DNA of 15,604 nt from positions 1 through 15,604 of the forward strand of contig JAEEML010000150.1 of the NCBI GenBank assembly GCA_016283195.1, written 5' to 3'. The translations under genes and the position numbers were made by a program. This DNA is from Deltaproteobacteria bacterium. Its GTDB lineage: Bacteria; JAEEML01. Below, piece after piece: positions 6,805-15,163 of the stretch; position 1 is the stretch's first letter; every line of letters starts with the position of its first letter. A model generated the notes under the pieces. That model was not told the origin of the DNA and did not search any database. It saw only the letters and a program-made list of their open reading frames with translations.

Positions 6805-9800
6805 CTAGGCATTGCTTTTTAGCCCATAGCTTCTGGCTATTTGTTTGCAATCGGCCAGTGTTTGCAAATAGTGTTCGTTGGCCGGGTCTTCAAGGAGCAA
6901 AAAGGTTAAAATATGTTCGGCTTTCATACATAATTCTTTTGGTGAAAGCGGGCCGTAACGGTGCATACTGGTGCGCGACATGGTTAAATAAACATTAGCC
7001 AAACTGTATCTTAGCTCCCTGGCTCTGGGGAAGGCTTTTATTTGTCTGGTGAGTAGGCTTATGGCTTCGTCTTCTTGTTTTTTGGCTTCATCATTTTTGC
7101 CCAGTTGACGCAAAATGGCCGCCGAGGCGCACAAAATACCGCATTTGGTGGTTAAATAGAGTAAATTATGCGGATAGATTGCCGTGAGTTCCGTGGCCAG
7201 TTCCAAGGCCAGGCGGCAAGCCAGAAGACCTTCGCGGCTTTTGCCGCCGCTGTGTATTCTCAGGCCGCAGGTATTTAGGGCAATGGCTATGCGGTGGCGC
7301 GCTTCGTCTCTCTTTTCCGCTTTTTGGCTGCTCTTGTTTAGCCATTGCAAGGCCGCAAAATAGGCTTCCGCGCCCTTGTCCGGCTTGTCATTTTCCTGCT
7401 CGGTCACCGCCTTATTTTGGTAAATAGTGGCTAAATCATCGGCCAGCGGCCCCGGCCCCCCTTTGACCTTTTCGGCCAAAGGCTCCAAAATGGCAGTGGC
7501 CTCATTATAAAACTCCAAAGCCTCTCTGAAAAAAGCGCAATTAAAAGAAAGAACGCCAAGCACATTATAGCAAAGAGCCAAATCGCGTTTGTATTCCGGT
7601 TCTTTGGCAACGGCCCCGTTAATTCCGCAGAGCAGTAAACGCCATTTTAGAGAGTGAGCATAAGTAGTGCCGGAGAGCGAAAAGAGCCCCATGGCACTAT
7701 AAAGAACGCCCAAATTATAGTAAAAAACCGAAAAGTTTTTAATGTGTATAGGCGTTCTCGGGCTGGTTATTAGGTAGTGCTTATAAAGAGCCAGGGCATT
7801 TAGACAAAAGAGGCGGGCCATGTTATTCTGCCCGCTGTTTTTCAGCAACAGGCCGAGGCTGTTTTCGCTGATGGCTTCGGGAACGGTGGCGTAGCCGGGG
7901 ACCATTTGCACGGTTATTTCGTTAAAAAGTCGTTCCTTGAGCCTTTGGGTTATATCTCTAAAATCACCCGGTATATTTAATGAGCTGTTTAATGCTGTTT
8001 CCATCGCCAGCGGTAAAAGACGGTAATCAAAGGGCGCGTTTTCCTGCTCAAAACGATGAAATTCCTGGCTTAAAGCCGCTGCTTCTTCCTTGTTTGGTTC
8101 CTCTTTTTTTAGCCGCTTTAAAGCCATATTAGCCCAAAAAAGATACAAATCCCTCTCAGGAAGCTCTTGGCTTTCAGTTAGAAAATCTTTCAGTCGCTCC
8201 CAGGAAGCAATGGCATCACTTAGCGCTTCTTCAGCTTCAAAAGCAATAGCGGCGGTAATGAGCGCCTCAATTTTTAGTGTGGGCTCCAGATCCGCAGCCG
8301 CGCATATTTCAAAAATTGTGCCGGCGGTCGCTAAGGTAGCCGCTTCATAACTGCGGCCGGTTATTGCCAGCGAAGAGAGCATCAGTTTTAAATAGCTATT
8401 TTTGAGCGGTGTCTTTAATTTTAGCTGTAAATCAAGCTTGTTAAAGTAAGTAGCTGCCGGAGCAAAAGTGGCGCCGGCCCGCTCGATATTGCCTGCGGCA
8501 AGATGCAGGCGGCATTTGCTGGAGAGAGCGTCCAGGTAAAGTGCGGCATAGAGGAAATCTTTATCAGCCAGAGTTTGGGCCAAAGCAGCCGCTGTTTTAT
8601 AGCAACTGGCGGCAATAGCGGTTTTTTCCATTAGCGCCAAACGCTCAGCCAGTTTATAGCAAAAATCGGCACCCTCCCTGACAGGCCCGGCCAGGGCGGT
8701 ATTTTGCAAAATAGTTAAAATTTGTTCGTAGATTCTTTGGCCGTAGCCGCCTTCGCCGGCGCCGATTTCTGCGGCCAGTTCTATAAATGCCTCCGCCAGT
8801 CCCGCGGGATCTTGTTGCAAATACTTAGCCAAATCGGGAGAATTTGTAAGCGGCGCTTTTTTAACTTCCTCAGCCAGCTCATAGAGCAGCAATTTGCTCG
8901 TTTTTGGGTATCTTCCGCGGCGGTAGAGGAGCACTTCTGGAATAGCGGCAACAAAAAAGCGGTAGCCATCATCGGTTTTATTTAATAGCCCAAGAGAACA
9001 GAGTTTTTCCGCTGCCGTAGTTGTTTCCGGTTTGGAAAAATCACTGAAAAGATTTCCGTTTGCGCAGTTTATTTCATTTAAAAGAGTTTTAAGCGCTTCA
9101 TAGGCTTCTATATCAGCATTTTTTAAAACACTTTCCAGCTCCCCGATTAGTGATAGCGGGCTAGAAAAAGGTTTGGGCATAATTTGCGGAAAGGTGTTAC
9201 ATAGCCAGTAATAGTAACTCATGGCCCATGGGGCCGATAAAGCATCCGGTGCCGCATCGCCGATTTTATTGCCAAGATTTTTTAGCAGACGGCGTAAATC
9301 CAGTGGGGCAATGCCCGGTAAACGTAAAAAAAGGGGCTTTTTAGACTCTCCGAAAAGCGGCGTTTTATGGTGCGCATGGTGTAAATACTTGGCACAGGTA
9401 AGGCCAAAGTTTTCTGGAATATGGCCGCTTAGAAGCACAATTTTAAACAACCGGCTATGACCGGCGGCTTTTATCAGTTGCTCCAGCTCTGTCCGGGAAG
9501 CAGGCGTAGAAAGCGCAAAAGGGTCATCAAGTATCAGGGTAAAAGAGGTTAACTCATAGCCGGAGAGAAGAGTAGATGTCACCCAGGTGACCAGCGCTTC
9601 CGGCGAGGTAAAGTAATTATCGGCAAAGCCCAAAATGCGAGCTATAGCCGTAGTGATTTTTTGCCCGTCACGCAAGTTATCAGCTGTTAGCAAAAGCGGC
9701 AGGGATCTTGGCCAGCAAACTGTTTTGGCTGAAGCATTATTATCATCTGCCGGCGCTGAAACTTTTTGCGGCTCTTCTCCTGTCTCTTTGGCATATTGTT

Positions 9801-10182
9801 TTTGCGCGGCATAAATAGCGGTTAAATAGGTAGTTAAATAAATAGCCGTGGCACTCTTTCCGCAGGATGGCGGAATACTGAAAAGCATGGCCGAGGTGTA
9901 CTCTTTAGCGCCACATTCCGCGCCGTCGGCCACCAAATCCAGTATTTCTTCCCAAGTGGGATAAGGCTTTATAAAAGGCAGATATTTAAAGTGATTTTCG
10001 CGCTTTAAGAGAGTGTCGCAGGTAATTCTGTTATGCTCGATTAAAAGATTGATAAGCGGAGCGGTGTCGGCAGCCGGTGCGGCTAGGCGCTTTTTTACTT
10101 CATAAAAAGCCGTTTGCAACACACTAAGTGATTCGGCAGCCCCTTTATCAGCTGGCGGGCAGATTAATTTATCTTTGTCCAT
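6805..10182 (-). CDS. large STAND-like P-loop NTPase with C-terminal TPR-type repeats
   Basis: A 1125-residue protein with no signal peptide or membrane segment. Residues ~1-90 are an unassigned helical region. A P-loop follows: PPSCGKS at 104-110 is a degenerate Walker A (Ile where the first Gly is expected), and LILDDP near 216-221 is Walker B. Next come a hydrophobic strand KIVLL near 247-251, and LRLPGIAPLDLRRLLKN near 286-302, which resembles the post-sensor segment of STAND NTPases. Around 385-425 there is a possible winged helix. From ~450 to the end it is alpha-helical, with TPR-like units clearest at ~815-850, 867-900 and 912-950. Such proteins are usually molecular switches or scaffolds; no effector domain or DNA-binding tail is visible, so the output is unknown. 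The start overlaps the preceding lipoprotein gene by 19 bases, suggesting translational coupling. Confidence 0.8.
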   Translation of the reverse strand: MDKDKLICPPADKGAAESLSVLQTAFYEVKKRLAAPAADTAPLINLLIEHNRITCDTLLKRENHFKYLPFIKPYPTWEEILDLVADGAECGAKEYTSAMLFSIPPSCGKSATAIYLTTYLTAIYAAQKQYAKETGEEPQKVSAPADDNNASAKTVCWPRSLPLLLTADNLRDGQKITTAIARILGFADNYFTSPEALVTWVTSTLLSGYELTSFTLILDDPFALSTPASRTELEQLIKAAGHSRLFKIVLLSGHIPENFGLTCAKYLHHAHHKTPLFGESKKPLFLRLPGIAPLDLRRLLKNLGNKIGDAAPDALSAPWAMSYYYWLCNTFPQIMPKPFSSPLSLIGELESVLKNADIEAYEALKTLLNEINCANGNLFSDFSKPETTTAAEKLCSLGLLNKTDDGYRFFVAAIPEVLLYRRGRYPKTSKLLLYELAEEVKKAPLTNSPDLAKYLQQDPAGLAEAFIELAAEIGAGEGGYGQRIYEQILTILQNTALAGPVREGADFCYKLAERLALMEKTAIAASCYKTAAALAQTLADKDFLYAALYLDALSSKCRLHLAAGNIERAGATFAPAATYFNKLDLQLKLKTPLKNSYLKLMLSSLAITGRSYEAATLATAGTIFEICAAADLEPTLKIEALITAAIAFEAEEALSDAIASWERLKDFLTESQELPERDLYLFWANMALKRLKKEEPNKEEAAALSQEFHRFEQENAPFDYRLLPLAMETALNSSLNIPGDFRDITQRLKERLFNEITVQMVPGYATVPEAISENSLGLLLKNSGQNNMARLFCLNALALYKHYLITSPRTPIHIKNFSVFYYNLGVLYSAMGLFSLSGTTYAHSLKWRLLLCGINGAVAKEPEYKRDLALCYNVLGVLSFNCAFFREALEFYNEATAILEPLAEKVKGGPGPLADDLATIYQNKAVTEQENDKPDKGAEAYFAALQWLNKSSQKAEKRDEARHRIAIALNTCGLRIHSGGKSREGLLACRLALELATELTAIYPHNLLYLTTKCGILCASAAILRQLGKNDEAKKQEDEAISLLTRQIKAFPRARELRYSLANVYLTMSRTSMHRYGPLSPKELCMKAEHILTFLLLEDPANEHYLQTLADCKQIARSYGLKSNA

Positions 10183-10718
10183 TTCCCTGGACTTTCTTCA
10201 AACATATAGCCGCTTTTGGCGCTGTCCCTCAAAAGTTGGTGATAAACGCTGCGCATATCGCTGACGTTGGCCGGTGTAAGCGAGTTATCCATTTGAATGG
10301 CGAGGTCTATAATATTTTTGCGGTCTTCGTTGTCTTCGGCCACTAACCTGGCTACCAGCTCTTTTTTGTCGGCATTGTTTGACAGTAGTTCGCAAGGCAA
10401 AACTTCAGCTTGGCCGCGGATATTTTCGCCAATGCACCCCTCGCTTTTGAAAACGGCTATATCATCTTCATTAAAGAGCTGGCGTCTTCTGGCTGACAGT
10501 GCTTTTTGATAGCTCTCGCTAAGAGCGGTGGAGCCATTATCGCTGCTGCCCGGGCCGCGTACCGAGGCAACTGTGGCCAGAGAGCTGTCGAGCTCTTCAT
10601 AAGTGCCGGTAAGCTGGCGCTCATAGGCCGTTTTTTGACCCACATTAACCATTTTTATGTTGATGCAAGCGGTGAGCAGCAGGGTGCCGGTGAGCACCGC
10701 AATAAATTCCTTTTTCAT
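10164..10718 (-). CDS. lipoprotein with YnbE-like N terminus and YdbL-like DUF1318 domain
   Basis: A 184-residue lipoprotein: Lys-Lys, hydrophobic core and LLTAC with Cys18 in a canonical lipobox; Ile at +2 predicts the outer membrane. Just after the cysteine, INIKMVNV is a short beta-prone stretch like that of E. coli YnbE, the small lipoprotein that extends the end of YdbH. Residues ~70-184 align by eye with E. coli YdbL (DUF1318): EGCIGENIRG against QGLVGEQVNG, then NEDRKNIIDLA against NQKRRQHYQRIA, and a final GKWTK against GQWQK. Cys95 and Cys109 could form a disulfide. Its ATG overlaps the stop of the YdbH-like gene (ATGA, four bases), with AGGGGA upstream. The fusion reading is inferred; the DUF1318 match plus the YdbH neighbour make it credible. 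It also overlaps the next gene. Confidence 0.78.
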   Translation of the reverse strand: MKKEFIAVLTGTLLLTACINIKMVNVGQKTAYERQLTGTYEELDSSLATVASVRGPGSSDNGSTALSESYQKALSARRRQLFNEDDIAVFKSEGCIGENIRGQAEVLPCELLSNNADKKELVARLVAEDNEDRKNIIDLAIQMDNSLTPANVSDMRSVYHQLLRDSAKSGYMFEESPGKWTKIN

Positions 10719-13700
10719 TTGCTTTCCCCTTCGGTAGCGCTGTGCCAGCCCAAAATGGGGCCAAGATTCTCTTTAAAAATCGGTTCGACGTAAAGGTCAA
10801 GGTATTCGCTTAAGGAATAAGGCTCGCCCAAAATTTCCGGCTTGATAGGGTTATAAGCAATAGGTGTGCCCGGTATGCCGATTTTGGTTTGATAATCGAG
10901 ATATAGCTTTAAATTCTCGTATTTCACCCAAATATTGAGCCCTTTGATCCATACCAGTTTCAGCTTTTTGCGCGTGCCGGTGATGCTGTCGTCTTTTTCT
11001 TCGGGATCGAGAGTTTGCAAGAAGCGATCCAAAGTGGAGCGGCCGATTTTAGTAATATTGATATTGGCATTGATGTTGCGGGTGAGCTCCGATTTTTCCA
11101 AATTGACACTGATATTGCCGTTGATTTCCGAGTCCGGCCCGCTGGGGATAGAGAGCATAGTGGAAGCATCTATGCCGGTAAAATTGAGCCCTAAATCCAA
11201 TAAAACAGCTTTACCGGCAGTAAGCTGGGCCGCCATGGTGCCTTTGATGTCGCCGCCGATGGTATTAAGGCGCAAGTGGTCGATGGCCAAAATGCCGTCG
11301 GTGAGTACCAAATCGAGAGCCAGCTCATGGATATCGAGGCCGGCGGCATGTACTTTTTCGATAGTGAGGCCCGGTTTTAAGCGGTAAGGGCGCAAAAGCT
11401 CATAATAAAGAGCTCTGGTGGAGCGCTTTAAGATATTGTCATTACTGAGTTTTAAAGCCACTAAACCGCTACCGACCGGCACATCTTTTACTAGTACCAA
11501 GCGCTCCGGGCCCTCATCAAAATAGAGGCCGACGGAGAGAGGCATGTGGCCGTTTATCTCTTCAACATAAGTTTCTTCATCCAGTTTAAAGAAAAAGTCC
11601 TTTAAATCGGCTTCCATTAAAAGAGAGGCGAGGCCCTGTTTTATGGCAAAGTTGAGTGCGAGAGCCACTTCTCCGGAGGTGGTAAAGCCATCCTTTAGAA
11701 TGACTGTGGACTCTTTTTGCGCCAGTTTTAAAGCCACACTGCCTTTAGTATCTATGCCCGGCAGGCCGGATTTTTCCCAGGCTTTGTTAAAGAAAACCAG
11801 GTGCGGTTTCACAATGCCGAAATTAATGTTGGCTTCAGCACCGATAGAGGGGGCATTTAAGAGCAGTGAGCCGTTGGCATCGCCGCCGTAAATGAGCGCC
11901 AGCTCTAAATTTAGACCCAAATTTTCCAGGGGATTGTTTAAAAGCTCACTATAAGTGACGCTGGCTGATTTATAAGCTGTGGCAATGGCAATATTATTGA
12001 GCTCCTGGGTTAGAGCAAGGTTAATTGTTGTCTTTTTAAGCTCGACATGCGGATCGGCCAGCTCCAGCTTGCCGGCGGCTATATCAAAGCCCACTTCCGG
12101 TTTGCGATTGCCTTCGCCGGTGGAGAGGCGCACAGCCAAATCGAGATCAGCGGCTTTTATATCGGGCATAGTGAGGTTTAGATCATTTAAAGCCAGCTCA
12201 ATTTTGGCTCCAAAAGGCAGCCCCTTATCAATAAAGTTAAAGAGCGGCTGTAAATAGGGCAGGCCGGAATCAAGGCGCCCGGCGGCTTTTCCCACGCGTT
12301 CCAGTGTCTTTAGCGGCACTGTGCCGTTGGCATTTAGAGTAAGTTTTAATTGGCCGGACACAGTCAAATCCGGCAGATCCTTTTTGATGGCCGGCGGTAT
12401 TAGGCTATAGAGTTCGTTTAAATTATTTAAGCCGATAGCAGCGCTTAAATCATCGAGCTTAATATTATTATCACTCAAAAGATTGGCCGCGCCGCCGGAG
12501 ACTTTAAGAGTTAAAAGTTCTTTAATATCAACGGATAAATCATTTAATTTAAAGCTGTCTTTTCCCACGCGCTCCACATTTAAGGCCAGAGCCAGCGGGA
12601 TGGTAAGCGAGCCGATATCGGCCGCTGAGTAGCTAAGGGAGGGGCTCTTAAGATCGAGAGTGAGAGCGGCGCGGCTACCAAGATAATCGCGGCTTTTGGC
12701 TTTTAGTTTAATATTTATCCTTTGGGCCTTGGCTGTACCTTTTTGCCCGGCTTCGGCGATACCGATTTCTATATTGGCGCCGATTGCCTTATCCGAGGCC
12801 GGCCAAGAGGGCGATTTATCCCAGATTTCCGGCACAAAGTCGTTTATCAGGCGGGCGACCGCCGCCGGCGCGATGGCGGCACCCAGATTAAAAGTAAGAT
12901 TTCTAAGATTTTCCGGGCCGGTGGTGGCCCCGGCGAGGCTAAGCTTTAAATTTACGGTACCGGTGTCGGCCTCTTTTTTCTGGCGCAAAAGCTGGCCGAG
13001 CGGCAAATCGGCTCCCAGGGCCAGATCCAGATTACTGGCTTTGATATTGTCCATGCCGGCGCCTTTAACGGCTACTTTCAGCTCCAGTGGCAATTTTTCC
13101 TCGCCGGCAGTACTGGCTAATTCCTGATAAATGTCTTTATTAAAAGGTATAGCGGTATAAACATCCGGCAGAAAGTTCGGCAATACGGCCAAAAGCGGCG
13201 CCAGCGGCACGGTAGTACCCAGGTTTAAAGCCACTTTTTGCGCGCCGATATTTTCATATTGAGCTTTTTCAAGAGCTATATCTATAGCCAGTTTCAGCTC
13301 TTTTAGGGAGGGCAGATTTATGGCCAAATCTAAGTCCAACCCAGAAGCATTTACGCCAAAATCCGGCAACTTAGCCCCCACTTTTTGCCCTTTTAAAGCC
13401 AGATTCAGGGCAAGCCCCCGCGGGTCGTCCAGATTACTAAGCGAAAAATGGAGCGGATCTATGGTTAAATCTATGAATCCATCAGCGCTTATACCCGGCA
13501 TAACTGTAGCAGCTACCACCTGGGCAAGCTCTTTTAGTGGCAGGTGCACTTCAAAACGCTTTAAATCGGCTTCCAAAATGGAGAAAAAGTGGCTGGCAGC
13601 TGCCTCTATACCAATAATTTGTTCCTTGCCAAGTTGCATGGAGAGAGCATTAAGCGCTGCTTCCTCTTTGGTTAAATCGGCTGCGGCTTTTATGGTTAGC

Positions 13701-14641
13701 TTTATCGGCGGAGCTTCCAGTTTATAAGGGGCCTCAAGTGTCGGCTCGGTAAAAAAGGTAAAATCAAGATTATGAGCGGCGAGACTCTTGCTCTTTATGT
13801 CGATACCCAGATAAAGCGGCACCTTGCCGCCGGTGATTAACTGGCTTTGGCCATCGTATTGTGCCCAGGACAGTTTGGCCGGTTTTTGCTGCGATTCGCC
13901 AATATTAATCGCTATATCGGCTTCCGCTTTGCCCTGAATCAGCGAAGCTGATACCTTGAAGGAAAAAGAGCTGAAAACTGCTTGTAATTCCTTGGTATAA
14001 AGCGCTGCTTCCAGCTCTTTTATGCGCACCTCGCGGACAATAATATCAATCGGCAAAACAGGCAGCTCGGGCAGAACAAAAGCGTTGTCGGAATTGGCGT
14101 CTTCTTCTTCCGGCTCCGGTTCATCACTCGGCGGGCCAAGCAAACTGGCCAAAATAGGCTCATGAGAATAGCCGGTTTCGCTGCTGCCGTCGAGTGCCGC
14201 ACTGATCCCGTCTATGGCAATTTCATCAACATAGAGCTTTTTGTCTAACAGATGGCGAAAAGTCAGATCTATGGTGATATTTGATACTTTTAGCAGATCA
14301 TGGGTAAAAGGTTCGCGCGGGGCGGCAATGATTAAATCGGAAATAACGATGGTAGTCGGTATATCGATACTTAACTTGCCGATAGTGACTTTTGTACCCA
14401 AAAGGCCGCTTAAAAAATCATTGCCCATTTCCCGGAGGCGCTCATCGGTAAAGACAAAGAGCCTGGCCAGGACAACAGCCAGAATGATAAAAACGAAAAG
14501 ATAAAAAGGAATGCGCCAGGTAATACTCCACAGGCGAGAAAGAAGACTGCGCTTAGGCTTTTGCTTCTTTTGCGCTGTTTTTTCAGGCGGCTCAGTGTTT
14601 GTGGTCGCCTCTTTACTTAAATTCTCGTCACCGGAGCTCAT
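10715..14641 (-). CDS. AsmA/YdbH-like intermembrane transport protein
   Basis: A 1308-residue inner-membrane-anchored periplasmic protein. A basic cytoplasmic tail (to ~43) leads into one membrane helix (about 44-64), then the AsmA-type start: ERLREMGNDFLSGLLGTKVTIGKL and IVISDLIIAAPRE. The body is long alternating beta-strand sequence with repeated LxLxLxL patterns, expected for the hydrophobic groove of the AsmA/TamB/YdbH/YhdP group, which move phospholipids between membranes. The C terminus (~1120-1260) has the GGDIKG, NFTGIDASTML and EINGNISVNL patterns of AsmA-like ends. An acidic linker sits at 172-186. It is longer than E. coli YdbH (879 residues). I favour a YdbH assignment because the next, coupled gene is YdbL-like; on sequence alone, generic AsmA-like is safer. 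The ATG at 14641 has only GAGG about ten bases upstream, inside a palindrome. Confidence 0.82.
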   Translation of the reverse strand: MSSGDENLSKEATTNTEPPEKTAQKKQKPKRSLLSRLWSITWRIPFYLFVFIILAVVLARLFVFTDERLREMGNDFLSGLLGTKVTIGKLSIDIPTTIVISDLIIAAPREPFTHDLLKVSNITIDLTFRHLLDKKLYVDEIAIDGISAALDGSSETGYSHEPILASLLGPPSDEPEPEEEDANSDNAFVLPELPVLPIDIIVREVRIKELEAALYTKELQAVFSSFSFKVSASLIQGKAEADIAINIGESQQKPAKLSWAQYDGQSQLITGGKVPLYLGIDIKSKSLAAHNLDFTFFTEPTLEAPYKLEAPPIKLTIKAAADLTKEEAALNALSMQLGKEQIIGIEAAASHFFSILEADLKRFEVHLPLKELAQVVAATVMPGISADGFIDLTIDPLHFSLSNLDDPRGLALNLALKGQKVGAKLPDFGVNASGLDLDLAINLPSLKELKLAIDIALEKAQYENIGAQKVALNLGTTVPLAPLLAVLPNFLPDVYTAIPFNKDIYQELASTAGEEKLPLELKVAVKGAGMDNIKASNLDLALGADLPLGQLLRQKKEADTGTVNLKLSLAGATTGPENLRNLTFNLGAAIAPAAVARLINDFVPEIWDKSPSWPASDKAIGANIEIGIAEAGQKGTAKAQRINIKLKAKSRDYLGSRAALTLDLKSPSLSYSAADIGSLTIPLALALNVERVGKDSFKLNDLSVDIKELLTLKVSGGAANLLSDNNIKLDDLSAAIGLNNLNELYSLIPPAIKKDLPDLTVSGQLKLTLNANGTVPLKTLERVGKAAGRLDSGLPYLQPLFNFIDKGLPFGAKIELALNDLNLTMPDIKAADLDLAVRLSTGEGNRKPEVGFDIAAGKLELADPHVELKKTTINLALTQELNNIAIATAYKSASVTYSELLNNPLENLGLNLELALIYGGDANGSLLLNAPSIGAEANINFGIVKPHLVFFNKAWEKSGLPGIDTKGSVALKLAQKESTVILKDGFTTSGEVALALNFAIKQGLASLLMEADLKDFFFKLDEETYVEEINGHMPLSVGLYFDEGPERLVLVKDVPVGSGLVALKLSNDNILKRSTRALYYELLRPYRLKPGLTIEKVHAAGLDIHELALDLVLTDGILAIDHLRLNTIGGDIKGTMAAQLTAGKAVLLDLGLNFTGIDASTMLSIPSGPDSEINGNISVNLEKSELTRNINANINITKIGRSTLDRFLQTLDPEEKDDSITGTRKKLKLVWIKGLNIWVKYENLKLYLDYQTKIGIPGTPIAYNPIKPEILGEPYSLSEYLDLYVEPIFKENLGPILGWHSATEGESK

Positions 14642-14643
14642 TA

Positions 14644-14657
14644 CTGAGGCGCCTCAG
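14644..14657. repeat. 14-base perfect palindrome just upstream of the YdbH-like gene
   Basis: CTGAGGCGCCTCAG reads identically on both strands. It lies in the 43-base gap between the [2Fe-2S] subunit gene and the YdbH-like gene and ends two bases before that gene's ATG. It contains GAGG, the only plausible Shine-Dalgarno sequence for that gene. It has no loop and no T-run, so it is not a terminator. It could be a protein site or a self-pairing element that limits ribosome access, or chance in a GC-rich gap. Confidence 0.45.
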
Positions 14658-14684
14658 GCCTATCGCTTGCGGAATTGGCTACGG

Positions 14685-15149
14685 TCAGTGGCTTTTTTGA
14701 GCCGCAGCCACTTCTTTGATGGCTTTGATGATTTTTACGTAACCGGTGCAGCGGCAGAGATTGCCGTCGAGAGCGCGTTTTATCTCCTCTTCGCTGGGGT
14801 CACTGTTGGTTTCCAAAAGGGCTTTGGTAGCGAGCAGCATACCTGGAGTGCAATAGCCGCACTGCACAGCGCCGTTGTTTACGAAAATCTTTTGCATTTC
14901 GCTGGGCTCGTTGACTGTCCCCAGACCTTCGACAGTAAAAATCTCATGGCCCTCGGCCTGGGCGGCAAAAGTCATGCAGGAGAGAATCGGCCGGCCGTCC
15001 ATCAGTACGGTGCAGGCTCCGCAGGTGCCGTGTCCGCAACCTTTTTTGGCGCCTTTGTAGCCGTTTCTTCTTAATACGTCCAAAAGCAAATCGCCGGCTT
15101 CGGCCTCAAATGTTTTCGGCTCGCCGTTAATAATCATATTTACTTGCAT
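14685..15149 (-). CDS. molybdenum hydroxylase [2Fe-2S] subunit (CoxS/XdhC type)
   Basis: A 154-residue small subunit of a xanthine dehydrogenase/CO dehydrogenase-family enzyme. It passes electrons from the molybdopterin site to FAD. The N-terminal plant-ferredoxin-like domain has Cys38, Cys43, Cys46 and Cys58 (GCGHGTCGACT), and the C-terminal helical domain has Cys97, Cys100, Cys132 and Cys134 (QCGYCTPG and LCRCTGY), so both cluster sites are complete. Length is typical of the family. AGGAGC sits five bases before the ATG. The flavoprotein subunit gene ends 14 bases upstream, so the two are co-transcribed. The catalytic large subunit is not in the window; in the L-M-S order of E. coli xdhABC it would lie beyond the right edge. 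Substrate (purine, CO, aldehyde or other) cannot be told from this subunit. Confidence 0.95.
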   Translation of the reverse strand: MQVNMIINGEPKTFEAEAGDLLLDVLRRNGYKGAKKGCGHGTCGACTVLMDGRPILSCMTFAAQAEGHEIFTVEGLGTVNEPSEMQKIFVNNGAVQCGYCTPGMLLATKALLETNSDPSEEEIKRALDGNLCRCTGYVKIIKAIKEVAAAQKSH

Positions 15150-15163
15150 GGTGCGCTCCTTAT

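Noticed and set aside
6783-6812. Ten-residue N-terminal extension of the M42 peptidase from the ATG at 6812
   Set aside because: It overlaps the preceding stop and lacks a ribosome site, whereas the ATG at 6782 has GGAGAAA upstream. Coupled initiation at 6812 cannot be wholly excluded.
9840-9880. Phage large-terminase origin for the P-loop gene (PPxxGKS plus DDP)
   Set aside because: No nuclease domain and no phage neighbours; the post-Walker B segment and TPR-type tail fit a STAND-like NTPase better.
12696-13127. 143-residue open frame on the + strand, and similar ones at 10935-11387 and 13320-13727
   Set aside because: All are antisense to the YdbH-like gene, with Ser/Ala/Arg-rich sequence typical of reversed Leu/Ala/Lys-rich coding DNA.
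14511-15074. 187-residue open frame on the + strand
   Set aside because: It lies opposite the [2Fe-2S] subunit gene and the start of the YdbH-like gene, both with clear family motifs; no ribosome site or recognisable domain. Treated as a shadow.
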